A stretch of DNA of 64,000 nt from Cupriavidus oxalaticus (GTDB taxonomy: Bacteria > Pseudomonadota > Gammaproteobacteria > Burkholderiales > Burkholderiaceae). The stretch lies in contig NZ_CP069812.1 in the NCBI RefSeq assembly GCF_016894385.1, positions 2,418,001-2,482,000 on the forward strand, given 5' to 3'. The position numbers and the translations under genes were made by a program. Shown piece after piece: positions 27,915-36,093 of this stretch; position 1 is the first letter of the stretch, and the number at the start of each line of letters is the position of its first letter. The notes beneath the pieces were generated by a model. The model was not told the DNA's origin and made no database searches. It was given only the letters and a program-made list of their open reading frames with translations.

Positions 27915-28673
27915 TCACCAGCGCGGCATCATGTCGGGCCAGATCAGCGCGGCCGCGGTCAGCAGCAGCACCACGGCCGCCAGCACGAGGCCGCGGCTGG
28001 CACCATCGTGTTGCTTGTCGACCTGCGGCAGCCAGCCGGGGCCGCCGTCCCGTTGTGGCGGTACAGGCGGTGGCGGCGCCACATTGGCAGGGGAAGCCGC
28101 CGCGCCTTGCGCGACCGTCCGCGGCACATAGTCCGGCTGCGCGAGCAGGAAGCCCATCGGCGTGGCCTGGCCTACCGCCCCCATCTGCTGGAACAAGAGC
28201 CTGGACAGCGCCAGGCAGTCGTCCAGCGCGATCTGCGGCCGCGGCCGGAAGATGCGCAGGTGCTCGCACAGCGTATCGAGCTTGTGGTTGGGCGCATGGA
28301 AATACTGGGACCAGCGCACCTGGCGCACCGAGCAGCGCCAACGCTTGCCCTGTATGTCGGGCAGCACTTTCTCCAGCATGCGGACATTGAATTCGGCGCC
28401 GTGGGCGACCAGCACGTCGGCATCTTCGACGATGGCGCGGATCGCGCCGACGTCGAAGCGCTGCCCGCGCAGCATCTCGGCGGTCAGGCCGTGCATGCCG
28501 GTCGCAGCCTCGCTGATCGGCACGGTGGGCTCCTGCGAACCGTAATAGTCAGTGATTTCGCGCACGAGACTGCCCGCCCTCGGCGCCACTTCGACAAGCA
28601 GCAGGCCGATGCTGACAGGCTCGTCCGCTGGCGTGAGCCCGGTTGTCTCGGTACTGACGATTGCGACCCGCAT
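27915..28673 (-). CDS. DnaQ-fold (DEDDh) protein with altered catalytic residues and C-terminal membrane helix
   Basis: A 252-residue protein. Residues 1-165 match the 3'-5' exonuclease fold of DNA polymerase III epsilon. Active-site positions are unusual: motif I reads S7-T-E9 where D-x-E is expected, motif II has Asn96 (GAEFN) where Asp is expected, and motif III has Gln147 before Asp152 (QIALDD) where His is expected. Only Glu9 and Asp152 of the usual set remain, so nuclease activity is doubtful. A Pro-rich linker (about 180-215) leads to one C-terminal helix (about 227-245), which would anchor the protein in the membrane. ATG at 28673 has GGAG upstream. Role unknown. Confidence 0.8.
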   Translation of the reverse strand: MRVAIVSTETTGLTPADEPVSIGLLLVEVAPRAGSLVREITDYYGSQEPTVPISEAATGMHGLTAEMLRGQRFDVGAIRAIVEDADVLVAHGAEFNVRMLEKVLPDIQGKRWRCSVRQVRWSQYFHAPNHKLDTLCEHLRIFRPRPQIALDDCLALSRLLFQQMGAVGQATPMGFLLAQPDYVPRTVAQGAAASPANVAPPPPVPPQRDGGPGWLPQVDKQHDGASRGLVLAAVVLLLTAAALIWPDMMPRW

Positions 28674-28827
28674 GGGCACTCCGGTGTGACCGTCCGCAAG
28701 GCACGTTGGCGGCGGCCGCTATGGTCGTTTGCCTCTAGCGTAGTGCGGGGGTGCCAAACGTCATATCAACCAGATGGGCTAGCTGAAGACGCCAGCCGGT
28801 TGGAGACGGCCGACGCGCCAGTACAAG

Positions 28828-29358
28828 CTAACCATTTCCGCCCGGCTGCGGGCCGGCGGTGTCGCCGCCGCGCCGCTCGAGATTGACATACACATCCGCA
28901 GCGACCAGCCCGAACAGTGCGTGCGCGAACAGACTCTCCCACCCGCGCGCCTCGTCGAACCAGTTGAAATAGCGGCCGAACACATAGAAATTGATCAGGT
29001 AGATCACGGCGCCAAACACGATGCCAGCCAGCGACGCCAGCCCCATGCTGGAATCGAGCCGGAACGACGACAGGATCATCGCCAGCACTGCCGAAAGTAT
29101 GATCGACAGTGCGAAATGCACCGTGCCGGCTGACAGCACTATGGTCCAGTTGAAGGCATCGGCGGAAAGCGCTTCGCGGCCCAGGATAATGGCCGCCACC
29201 ATTTTCACCGTGCCCCAGGCGCCCTGGTACATCAGGAAGCGCGCCGTCAGCAGCTCAAGCACCATGTAGACAGCGCCGGCGATCAGCCCAGCCACCACGG
29301 CAGCCCGCCAGTCCGGCGTGCAGCGGACGTAGCGGTGCGAGTCCAGATGGAGTTCCAT
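28828..29358 (-). CDS. Hypothetical membrane protein, four helices
   Basis: A 176-residue protein that I cannot assign to a named family. Four hydrophobic helices are visible (about residues 19-40, 75-97, 104-128 and 140-158), with a conserved-looking FYVFGRYFNWFDEARGW between the third and fourth. The C-terminus is Gly-rich and charged. AAGGAG lies eight bases before the start. Similar proteins occur in Burkholderiales without known function. It stands alone, with the DnaQ-fold gene downstream on the same strand 155 bases away. Confidence 0.75.
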   Translation of the reverse strand: MELHLDSHRYVRCTPDWRAAVVAGLIAGAVYMVLELLTARFLMYQGAWGTVKMVAAIILGREALSADAFNWTIVLSAGTVHFALSIILSAVLAMILSSFRLDSSMGLASLAGIVFGAVIYLINFYVFGRYFNWFDEARGWESLFAHALFGLVAADVYVNLERRGGDTAGPQPGGNG

Positions 29359-30010
29359 GGCAAGTCTCCTTGCGAGATTTCCGGCCCCGCTGGCTTCCGG
29401 TGGCCGTACGAGTTAGTTCTAGCCCATACGGGGCAAATACCAAGGCATGCCGGACACGTAAAGTTACTTACAAATCACTGAAATTCGCGCAGATCGTGCA
29501 CCGCACAAAGCACCATCGCCCGGCCGCGTGCCCGTGTTCGCGCGGCAATGCTGCAACTGCGTACGTGATACAATACAAGAGCAAGTAGCCCCGGGGTGTC
29601 CGTGCATCCCTGTAACCGGGCGTTCTCACCAGCGCGCTCTTGCGAGCGCTCAGCAGCAGCCGGCGCGGCCATCCGCGGCGACACCAGAACTGGCGAACCA
29701 CCGGGTACACCTGCCCGCCCTGCTCCGCGTAGCGAACGGCCGCCCAGGCCGTCACCGGCAGCGTCCACGCCAGGCAATCCGCGCCCGCCTGGCCGGGGCG
29801 CGACCGGCATGGATCGAGTATCTGGCGCCACGCGTGGCGCCGCGCGGGACCGTCCGCTGGCGCCTGCCCCGAACGACTTCAATGGCGCGGTTCGCCAGCA
29901 TGGCGAATGTGCGCTGGTTTGCGCCCTGCCTTCGGGCGGGACGAAACCGGACCGGAATTTTTGATAACCCAACCATGCAGCCTTCGCGGGCTGCCGAAAA
30001 GGAAAGCAGA
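29359..30010. other. Long intergenic region and probable leader of infA
   Basis: About 650 bases without a supported gene. An extended -10 (TG-A-TACAAT, 29566-29574) on the plus strand would start a transcript near 29581, giving infA a leader of about 430 bases. A small stem (GCGCTC, loop TTGC, GAGCGC) lies near 29635-29655. The frame of infA is open through most of the leader, but its upstream part is Arg- and Pro-rich and lacks a ribosome site. Confidence 0.45.
29566..29574 (+). promoter_or_regulatory. Candidate extended -10 promoter upstream of infA
   Basis: TG, one base, then TACAAT. The -35 region is poor, as is common with extended -10 promoters. Confidence 0.45.
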
Positions 30011-30232
30011 TTGGCTAAGGAAGAACTCATTGAATTTGGCGGCGTGGTGTCGGAAGCCCTGCCTGACAACCGCTATCGTGTCACGCTGGAAAACGGCGTG
30101 GAAATCTGGGCATACGCTTCGGGCAAGATGCAGAAGCACCGCATCCGCATCCTGGCCGGCGACCGCGTGACCCTGGAAATGTCGCCCTACGACCTGACCA
30201 AGGGCCGCATCAACTTCCGCCACAAGTCCTGA
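30011..30232 (+). CDS. infA: Translation initiation factor IF-1
   Basis: A 73-residue S1-like OB-fold protein matching IF-1 over its whole length ([45 protein letters not shown]). IF-1 binds the ribosomal A site during initiation. The start is TTG at 30011, supported by AAGGAAA eight bases upstream and by the family's N-terminus (L/M-AKEE). It is outside any ribosomal-protein operon, so it is probably a second infA copy like those in other Burkholderiales; the usual copy would lie elsewhere. A long untranslated leader precedes it. Confidence 0.95.
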   Translation: MAKEELIEFGGVVSEALPDNRYRVTLENGVEIWAYASGKMQKHRIRILAGDRVTLEMSPYDLTKGRINFRHKS

Positions 30233-30461
30233 GTCTTCGCACGGCCGGAGCCCGCCGCTCCCGCCGTCACAAGTGGACTCCGGGGCGCTGCCGACGCGCT
30301 GTCACGCAGCTGACACCGCGCCCGGACACACTTGCGGGCTGCCCGAGGGGCGGCCCGATTTCGTTTACGATCCTCAACGGCGCCAGCCTATCCGCTTGCG
30401 CCCGCTTGCGCCGGTCGGGCAGCTTCACCATACTCGAAGCATCACCATCGCCTCGCCCGAC

Positions 30462-30938
30462 ATGAACCTGATCCTCTGGCGCCACGCCGAAGCCGAAGAC
30501 CTCCCCGACGCCCTCAGCCTGAGCCGCCACGCCGACCTGCAGCGGCCCCTGACGCGCCGCGGCCGCAAGCAGGCGGAGGCGTCCGCCAAATGGCTGCGTG
30601 CGCATCTGCCGTCGGATACGCGCGTGCTGTGCAGCCCCTCCGTACGCACCCTCGAGACCGCGGCGGCGCTGACGGGGGACGCGCAAGTCGTCGAAGCGCT
30701 GGCCCCCGGCGCCGACGTCAGCGCAGTCCTTGCCGCGGTCCAATGGCCCGAACGCACCGAGCACGTGGTGGTGGTCGGGCACCAGCCATGGATCGGACGC
30801 GTCGCCAGCCTGCTTCTGGCCGGCAACGAGATGGACTGGAGCGTGCGCAAGGCAGGCATCTGGTGGCTGACCGGACGGACCCGCGAAAGCGAGCCGCAGA
30901 CCGTGCTGCGTGCGGTCATCAACCCTGAATTTCTCTGA
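30462..30938 (+). CDS. sixA: Phosphohistidine phosphatase SixA
   Basis: A 158-residue histidine-phosphatase superfamily protein. The catalytic RHG-type motif is RHAEA at residues 7-11, with Arg in CSPSVRTLETA and a second His in VVVGHQPWI. SixA-type enzymes remove phosphate from phosphohistidine, for example on HPt domains or NPr of phosphotransferase systems. Its start at 30462 was chosen because the catalytic strand LILWRH begins there; the longer open frame upstream is not protein-like. It is followed by a 26-base GC palindrome. Its target here is unknown. Confidence 0.9.
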   Translation: MNLILWRHAEAEDLPDALSLSRHADLQRPLTRRGRKQAEASAKWLRAHLPSDTRVLCSPSVRTLETAAALTGDAQVVEALAPGADVSAVLAAVQWPERTEHVVVVGHQPWIGRVASLLLAGNEMDWSVRKAGIWWLTGRTRESEPQTVLRAVINPEFL

Positions 30939-30968
30939 CACAGCCCGGATATTTCCGAGCCCGCCAGT

Positions 30969-30994
30969 GCAGCCGGCCCGCGCGGGCCGGCTGC
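30969..30994 (+). terminator. Perfect GC palindrome after sixA
   Basis: A 26-base perfect palindrome (GCAGCCGGCCCGC and its complement) 31 bases after the sixA stop codon. A short CTTCT follows but no U-tract; probably a terminator or stabilising hairpin. Confidence 0.5.
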
Positions 30995-31282
30995 GGCTTC
31001 TGGCATGGCCGGCCATGATCGCGCCCGGCAAAATCTGAAATAGCTGATGGCAGCCGGAATCTCCGCTCCCTAGAGTCGCTACGGCGCCGCCTCCCTGGCC
31101 GCGCCGCCCTAGCCATGCCAGGCACGGGCATCGACCGCAGGTGTCACGGAGATTTCCCATGGATTGCCCGTCAGACCCCCATCGTCCCCGCCAGCCCGCG
31201 AGCGCGCCGGCGGACCCGCTCCGCGAAGCCACCCGGCCGCGCAATGGCAGCACCGGCACCACCGGCACCAGCGGCCCGCCGG
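30995..31282. other. Stretch upstream of the olsB Pho-box array
   Basis: About 290 bases. An ATG at 31159 with GGAGA upstream opens a frame continuous with olsB and with high third-position GC, so an N-terminally longer olsB product of 351 residues cannot be fully excluded. The Pho-box array inside that frame argues that the stretch is regulatory. Confidence 0.4.
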
Positions 31283-31338
31283 ACGTCACGGAAGCGTCAT
31301 CGCCGGGTCACGGCACTGTCACCGCGCCTCACTACATT
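31283..31338 (+). promoter_or_regulatory. Array of PhoB-box-like repeats and -10 element of olsB
   Basis: Seven-base units recur every 11 bases: ACGTCAC (31283), GCGTCAT (31294), GGGTCAC (31305), CTGTCAC (31316) and a weak CCTCACT (31327), each separated by four bases. The PhoB box consensus is two CTGTCAT units with this spacing. Ten bases after the fourth unit lies TACATT (31333-31338), the proper place for the -10 of a PhoB-activated promoter. The transcript would start near 31345, 30 bases before the olsB ATG. Confidence 0.75.
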
Positions 31339-31374
31339 GCATCGCAACAGTTTCGTCACCAAAAGGACATACTG

Positions 31375-32214
31375 ATGCGAGACCTCCCCACGCCGACCCA
31401 GCCGCTCTTCGACTCTTTGCCCAATGGCCTTGGCGGCCAGACGGCGCGGAGCCGTCTTCATCGCCAATCGGATAAGGCAAGTGAGTCGCCTGCTCTCAGC
31501 GTGGCGTGGGCGCGCCACCAGGACGAAATAGTCGAGGCGCAGCGCCTGCGCTACAAGGTGTTCGCCGAGGAGATGGGCGCACGCCTGACGTCTTCGGTGC
31601 CGGAGCTGGACATCGACATGTTCGATGGCTACTGCGACCACCTGATCGTGCGCGACATGGCCACGCTGCGCGTGGTCGGCACTTACCGCGTGCTGCCGCC
31701 GCACCAAGCCAAGCGCCTGGGCTGCCTGTACGCGGAATCGGAATTCGACCTGGTGCGCCTGTCCCACCTGCGCCCCAAGATGCTGGAGCTGGGCCGCTCC
31801 TGCGTGCACCGCGCCTATCGCTCGGGCAGCGTCATCATGGCGCTGTGGGGCGGACTGGGCGAGTACCTGCAGCGCTGGGGCATCGAGTCGATGCTGGGCT
31901 GCGCCAGCGTGCCGATGAGCGACGGCGGCCACTATGCGGCCAGCCTGCACCGGTTGTTCAGCGAGCGCTACCTGGCACCGATCGAATACCATGCCTTCCC
32001 GCGCCTGCCGCTGCCGGTCGAGGACCTGAACCAGCAGCTCGAGGTCGAGCCGCCCGCGCTGATCAAGGGCTACCTGCGCCTTGGGGCAAAGATCTGCGGC
32101 CAGCCGGCCTGGGATCCGGATTTCAACGTGGCCGACTTCCTGACGCTGCTGCGCGTGAACGACATGAACCCGCGCTACGCCCGCCACTTCCTCGGCTTGA
32201 ACCAGGCTGTATGA
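31375..32214 (+). CDS. olsB: OlsB-type L-ornithine N-acyltransferase
   Basis: A 279-residue GNAT-fold acyltransferase of the OlsB/hemolysin-like group. Conserved runs include EAQRLRYKVFAEEMGA, DMFDGYCDHLIVRD and GRSCVHRAYRSGSVI. OlsB transfers a 3-hydroxyacyl chain from ACP to ornithine, forming lyso-ornithine lipid; OlsA, not present here, completes ornithine lipid. ATG at 31375 has AAAGGA eight bases upstream and lies 30 bases after the inferred start of a PhoB-dependent transcript. Ornithine lipids replace phospholipids under phosphate limitation in several bacteria, which fits the ppx-ppk-pho-pst neighbourhood. Confidence 0.87.
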   Translation: MRDLPTPTQPLFDSLPNGLGGQTARSRLHRQSDKASESPALSVAWARHQDEIVEAQRLRYKVFAEEMGARLTSSVPELDIDMFDGYCDHLIVRDMATLRVVGTYRVLPPHQAKRLGCLYAESEFDLVRLSHLRPKMLELGRSCVHRAYRSGSVIMALWGGLGEYLQRWGIESMLGCASVPMSDGGHYAASLHRLFSERYLAPIEYHAFPRLPLPVEDLNQQLEVEPPALIKGYLRLGAKICGQPAWDPDFNVADFLTLLRVNDMNPRYARHFLGLNQAV

Positions 32215-32275
32215 TCCAGGGCGCATGATCCAGGCCGCCCGAGCGGCGGCCCCTTCCGCCACGCTCGGCCGTTCG

Positions 32276-33808
32276 TCAGTCGTAGACGACCTTGTAGCGC
32301 TTGCCGACCCGCTGCCACTCGTCGGCCTCCTGCGCGAGGCTGTATTCGATCAGCGGGTTGGCATCGATCCAGGTCTTGGGCAGGCGCACCTCGAAACCTT
32401 CGTCGAGCGCCTCGGCCAGCTGGCTGACGCGGATGTCGGGCAAGCCGACGTCCGACCGGCGCCGGCACAGCACGAAGGCCAGGCGCAGGCTGAACAGCAT
32501 GCGCCAGTCGACGAACTTGCCGCTGCCCGACAGCTTGCCGAGCTTGCCCGCATGCCCCAGCAGCAGCGTGGCCAGCCGCGCCTGGTCGGTCTTGGAGAAG
32601 CCCGGCATGTCCGCATGCGTGGAGATATACGCCGAATGCTTGTGGTAGCCGCTGTGCGAGATCGACATGCCGATCTCATGCAGGCTCGCGGCCCAGCCCA
32701 GCAGCGCCAGGTTGTCTTCGCGCCGTTCGTTGGCGGGCTCCGGGAACTGTGACAGCAGCGCCTGCGCGGTGCCGCGCACGCGCCCTGCCTGGGCACGGTC
32801 GACGCCGTAGCGGCGCATGAACTGGTCGACCGTGACGGTGCGCATGTCCTCATGGTGGCTGCGCCCCAGCAGGTCGTAGAGCACGCCCAGGCGCAACGCG
32901 CCGTCGGTGACGTCCATGCGGTCGATGTCGAGTTCGGCGAACACGCCCAGCATGATCGACAACCCGCCCGGCAGCACCGGGATGCGGTCCGGCTTCAGCC
33001 CGGTAAGCTTGACGCGGTTGGTGTTCTCGGCCTTGATCAACGCGCGCTTCAGGCGCTCCAGCCCTTCGCGCGTGATGCCATGGTCGGCCGGGTTGTCGTT
33101 CATGCCGTTGAGCTCGATCAGCTCGGCCAGCGCGCGCGCCGTGCCCGACGAACCGACCGCCTGCTCCCAGCCGGCGGCGCGGTACTGGCGCACCAGCACC
33201 TGGATCTCGCGGCGCGCGGCAAGCTCGGCCTGCTTCATCGCGTATTCGTCGACATTGCCGCTGGGAAAGAACTGCCGGCTATGCGATACGCAACCGATGT
33301 ACAGGCTCTCCATCAGCTTGGACTGGTAGCCGCTGCCGATGATGAACTCGGTCGAGCCGCCGCCGATGTCCACCACCAGCCGGTTGCCCTGGCAGGCCGG
33401 CGCATCGTGCGAGGCGCCCAGGTAGATCAGCCGCGCTTCTTCGCGCCCGGCGATGACTTCGATCGGGAAACCGAGCGCGTTCTCGGCCTCGATCAGGAAC
33501 TCGGATGCATTCCTGGCGACGCGCAGCGTATTGGTGGCCACCGCGCGCACCTGGTCCGGCGCGAAGTCGCGCAGGCGGTCGCCGAAACGCCGCAGCGCAT
33601 CGATGCCGCGCCGGCGTGCGGGCTGGTCCAGGTACTTGTCGGGCGTCAGGCCAGCCGCCAGCCGCACGGGCTCACGCAGGGCGTCGACCTGGAAGATCTG
33701 GCTCGCGGTGCCGTTGGCCGTGGTGGTCTCGTCCACCCGCCCGATCATCAGGCGGAAGCTGTTCGAGCCCATGTCGACGGCGGCGAGCAGGCGTGGAGTG
33801 TTGTTCAT
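32276..33808 (-). CDS. ppx: Exopolyphosphatase (Ppx/GppA family)
   Basis: A 510-residue enzyme. The N-terminal half is the ASKHA-type Ppx fold with AAVDMGSNSFRLMI (phosphate loop) and LVVDIGGGSTEF. The C-terminal half is an HD-like helical domain with LHEIGMSISHSGYHKHSAYI. It degrades polyphosphate from the chain end or removes phosphate from pppGpp; the length and dual-domain form fit Ppx. It is divergent from ppk, with PhoB-box-like repeats between. The ribosome site is weak, but the start gives the expected N-terminus. Confidence 0.94.
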   Translation of the reverse strand: MNNTPRLLAAVDMGSNSFRLMIGRVDETTTANGTASQIFQVDALREPVRLAAGLTPDKYLDQPARRRGIDALRRFGDRLRDFAPDQVRAVATNTLRVARNASEFLIEAENALGFPIEVIAGREEARLIYLGASHDAPACQGNRLVVDIGGGSTEFIIGSGYQSKLMESLYIGCVSHSRQFFPSGNVDEYAMKQAELAARREIQVLVRQYRAAGWEQAVGSSGTARALAELIELNGMNDNPADHGITREGLERLKRALIKAENTNRVKLTGLKPDRIPVLPGGLSIMLGVFAELDIDRMDVTDGALRLGVLYDLLGRSHHEDMRTVTVDQFMRRYGVDRAQAGRVRGTAQALLSQFPEPANERREDNLALLGWAASLHEIGMSISHSGYHKHSAYISTHADMPGFSKTDQARLATLLLGHAGKLGKLSGSGKFVDWRMLFSLRLAFVLCRRRSDVGLPDIRVSQLAEALDEGFEVRLPKTWIDANPLIEYSLAQEADEWQRVGKRYKVVYD

Positions 33809-33891
33809 CGTGTGCTAGGAAGGCTGGTTCGCGTTCGTGCTGCGTGGCTCGGCCCGGGCAGGTGTCCCGCTGCCGGCGTTCACGCCCCGGA

Positions 33892-33925
33892 AAAATATGT
33901 CCTTGTCATGTCCGCCTCATGACAA
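33892..33925 (-). promoter_or_regulatory. Candidate PhoB box and -10 for ppx
   Basis: On the minus strand TTGTCAT (33925-33919), four bases, then CGGACAT (33914-33908); ten bases later TATTTT (33897-33892) as -10. The spacing is exactly that of PhoB-activated promoters, although the second unit matches only five of seven. Confidence 0.55.
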
Positions 33926-33932
33926 AATCAAA

Positions 33933-33950
33933 CTGTCATGAAAGTGACAT
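33933..33950 (+). promoter_or_regulatory. Candidate PhoB box upstream of ppk
   Basis: CTGTCAT (33933-33939, perfect unit), four bases, then GTGACAT (33944-33950, five of seven). It lies 46 bases before the ppk start codon. Another pair, TTGTCAT and GCCTCAT, lies at 33903-33920. No strong -10 is visible, so which pair is used is unclear. Confidence 0.6.
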
Positions 33951-33995
33951 GATTCTATGAAAAAGTCGCCACATTACCCAAAGAAGGTCATGACC

Positions 33996-36083
33996 ATGTC
34001 GACGACGCCGTCCAGCACGCTGCTCAATCGTGAGCTGGGCATCCTGGAATTCAATGCCCGCGTGCTGTCGCAAGCCGCGGACCCTAAAGTACCGCTACTG
34101 GAGAGGCTGAAGTTTATCTGCATCGTGTCCAGCAACCTGGACGAGTTCTTTGAAATCCGCATGGCGGGCCTGAAGGAACAGATGCGCGACAACGCCTCGG
34201 GGCTGACGCCGGATGGCCTGTCCTTCCAGCAGACTTACCAGCTTGTCACCGAGCGCACGCAGCGGCTTGTTGCTTCGCAGTATGACATGCTGCAGAACAC
34301 CATTTTTCCACTTCTTGAAAAAGAAGGTGTCTTTTTCCACCTGACCACGACCTGGACCGACCCGCAGCGCGAATGGGCGCGCGAGTTCTTCCAGCGCGAG
34401 CTGGCGCCGGTGTTGACGCCGATCGCGCTGGACCCCGCCCACCCTTTCCCGCGCGTGCTCAACAAGAGCCTGAACTTCGTGGTCGAGCTGTCCGGCAAGG
34501 ATGCCTTCGGCCGCGAAGCCGACCTCGCCATCGTGCAGGCGCCGCGCGCGCTGCCGCGCGTGGTGAAGATGCCGGAGAAGCTGTCGGGCTACCCGTTCGG
34601 CTTCGTGATGCTGTCGTCGTTCATGCAGGGCTTCGTGCACGAGCTGTTCCCGGCGATCGCGGTGCACGGCTGCTACCAGTTCCGCGTCACGCGCAACTCC
34701 GACCTGTTCGTTTCCGAGGACGAGATCACCGACCTGCGCGAGGCGCTGCAGGGCGAACTGCCGACGCGCCATTTCGGCGACACGGTGCGGCTGGAGGTGT
34801 CCTCCGATACCCCGATGCCGCTGGCACGCCGGCTGCTGCTGGAATCGGGCCTGAGCGAGCAGGACGTGTACCGGGTGTCCGGCCCGGTGAACCTGGTGCG
34901 GCTGATGCAGATCCCCGACATGGTCGATCGTCCCGCACTGAAGTACTCGCCGTATGTGCCGGCGCCGGTGAAGGCCTTCGCCAGCGGCATGTCGATGTTC
35001 GACGTGATGCGCCAGCAGGACGTGCTGCTGCACCACCCGTACGAGAGCTTCAGCTCGGTGCTGGACCTGCTGCAACTGGCCGCCACGGACCCGAACGTGG
35101 TCGCGATCAAGCAGACCGTGTACCGCACCGGCAACGAATCGCTGGTGATGGAAGCGCTGATGACCGCCGCGCGCAACGGCAAGGAAGTCACCGTGGTGGT
35201 GGAGCTGCTCGCGCGCTTCGACGAAGAGACCAATATCAACTGGGCCGAGCGGCTGGAGTCAGCCGGTGCGCACGTGATCTACGGCGTGGTCGGCCACAAG
35301 TGCCACGCCAAGATGCTGCTGATCGTGCGGCGCGAGCCAACCGGTCCCAAGGCCAAGCAGGTCAAGCTGCGCCGCTACGCCCACCTGGGCACCGGCAACT
35401 ACCATCCGCGCACCGCGCGCCTCTATACCGACTTCGGGCTGCTGACCGCCAACGAGGCGATCTGCGAAGACGTGCACCACGTGTTCCAGCTGCTGACCGG
35501 CACCGCCGGCACGATCCGGCTGAACCACCTGTGGCAATCGCCGTTCACCATGCAGACCAACTTGGTCGAGCATATCCGCGCCGAAGCCCGCCACGCGCGC
35601 GCCGGCAAGCCGGCGCGGATCATCGCCAAGATGAATGCGCTGCTGGAACCGTCGATCATCGACGAGCTGTACAAGGCCTCGCGCGCGGGGGTGAAGATCG
35701 ACCTGATCGTGCGCGGCGTCTGCGCGCTGATGCCGGGCGTGCCGGGCATGTCCGAGAACATCTCGGTGCGGTCGATCGTCGGACGGTTCCTGGAACACCA
35801 TCGCGTCTACTATTTCCGCGCGGGCGGCGAAGAGGTGCTGTACCTGTCCAGCGCCGACTGGATGGATCGCAACCTGTTCCGCCGCGTCGAGGTGGCCTTC
35901 CCGGTGCTGGACAAGGCGCTGAAGGCGCGCGTGATCAAGGAAAGCCTGCAGGTGCACCTGCGCGACAATGCTTCCGCGTGGATCATGCAGCCGGACGGCA
36001 ACTATGTGCGCAAGCAGACGCGCTCCAGGCATCCGCGCATCAGCCAGAACGACATGCTGGTGATGTTCGGCGGCAATCCGTGA
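33996..36083 (+). CDS. ppk: Polyphosphate kinase 1
   Basis: A 695-residue enzyme, close to the usual 690. The N-terminal domain begins LNRELGILEFNARVL; the two C-terminal domains carry the phospholipase-D-like catalytic core, with the autophosphorylated His expected in YAHLGTGNYHP and a second conserved His in GHKCHAKM. It builds polyphosphate from ATP reversibly. Three in-frame ATGs exist at 33957, 33990 and 33996; 33996 has AAGAAGG at the best distance (eight bases). PhoB-box-like repeats precede it. Confidence 0.95.
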   Translation: MSTTPSSTLLNRELGILEFNARVLSQAADPKVPLLERLKFICIVSSNLDEFFEIRMAGLKEQMRDNASGLTPDGLSFQQTYQLVTERTQRLVASQYDMLQNTIFPLLEKEGVFFHLTTTWTDPQREWAREFFQRELAPVLTPIALDPAHPFPRVLNKSLNFVVELSGKDAFGREADLAIVQAPRALPRVVKMPEKLSGYPFGFVMLSSFMQGFVHELFPAIAVHGCYQFRVTRNSDLFVSEDEITDLREALQGELPTRHFGDTVRLEVSSDTPMPLARRLLLESGLSEQDVYRVSGPVNLVRLMQIPDMVDRPALKYSPYVPAPVKAFASGMSMFDVMRQQDVLLHHPYESFSSVLDLLQLAATDPNVVAIKQTVYRTGNESLVMEALMTAARNGKEVTVVVELLARFDEETNINWAERLESAGAHVIYGVVGHKCHAKMLLIVRREPTGPKAKQVKLRRYAHLGTGNYHPRTARLYTDFGLLTANEAICEDVHHVFQLLTGTAGTIRLNHLWQSPFTMQTNLVEHIRAEARHARAGKPARIIAKMNALLEPSIIDELYKASRAGVKIDLIVRGVCALMPGVPGMSENISVRSIVGRFLEHHRVYYFRAGGEEVLYLSSADWMDRNLFRRVEVAFPVLDKALKARVIKESLQVHLRDNASAWIMQPDGNYVRKQTRSRHPRISQNDMLVMFGGNP

Positions 36084-36093
36084 GTCGAACCGC

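Noticed and set aside
29475..29972. Minus-strand frame of 165 codons upstream of infA
   Set aside because: Arg-, Gly- and Pro-rich with no structure, and it overlaps the probable infA promoter and leader on the other strand.
31159..31374. N-terminal extension of olsB from ATG 31159
   Set aside because: It has a fair ribosome site and high third-position GC, but the translation is low-complexity and it contains the phased PhoB-like units and -10, so 31375 is preferred. Not fully excluded.
33957..33995. Longer ppk start at ATG 33957
   Set aside because: No ribosome site upstream, while AAGAAGG sits at the best distance from ATG 33996, which also gives the usual PPK length.
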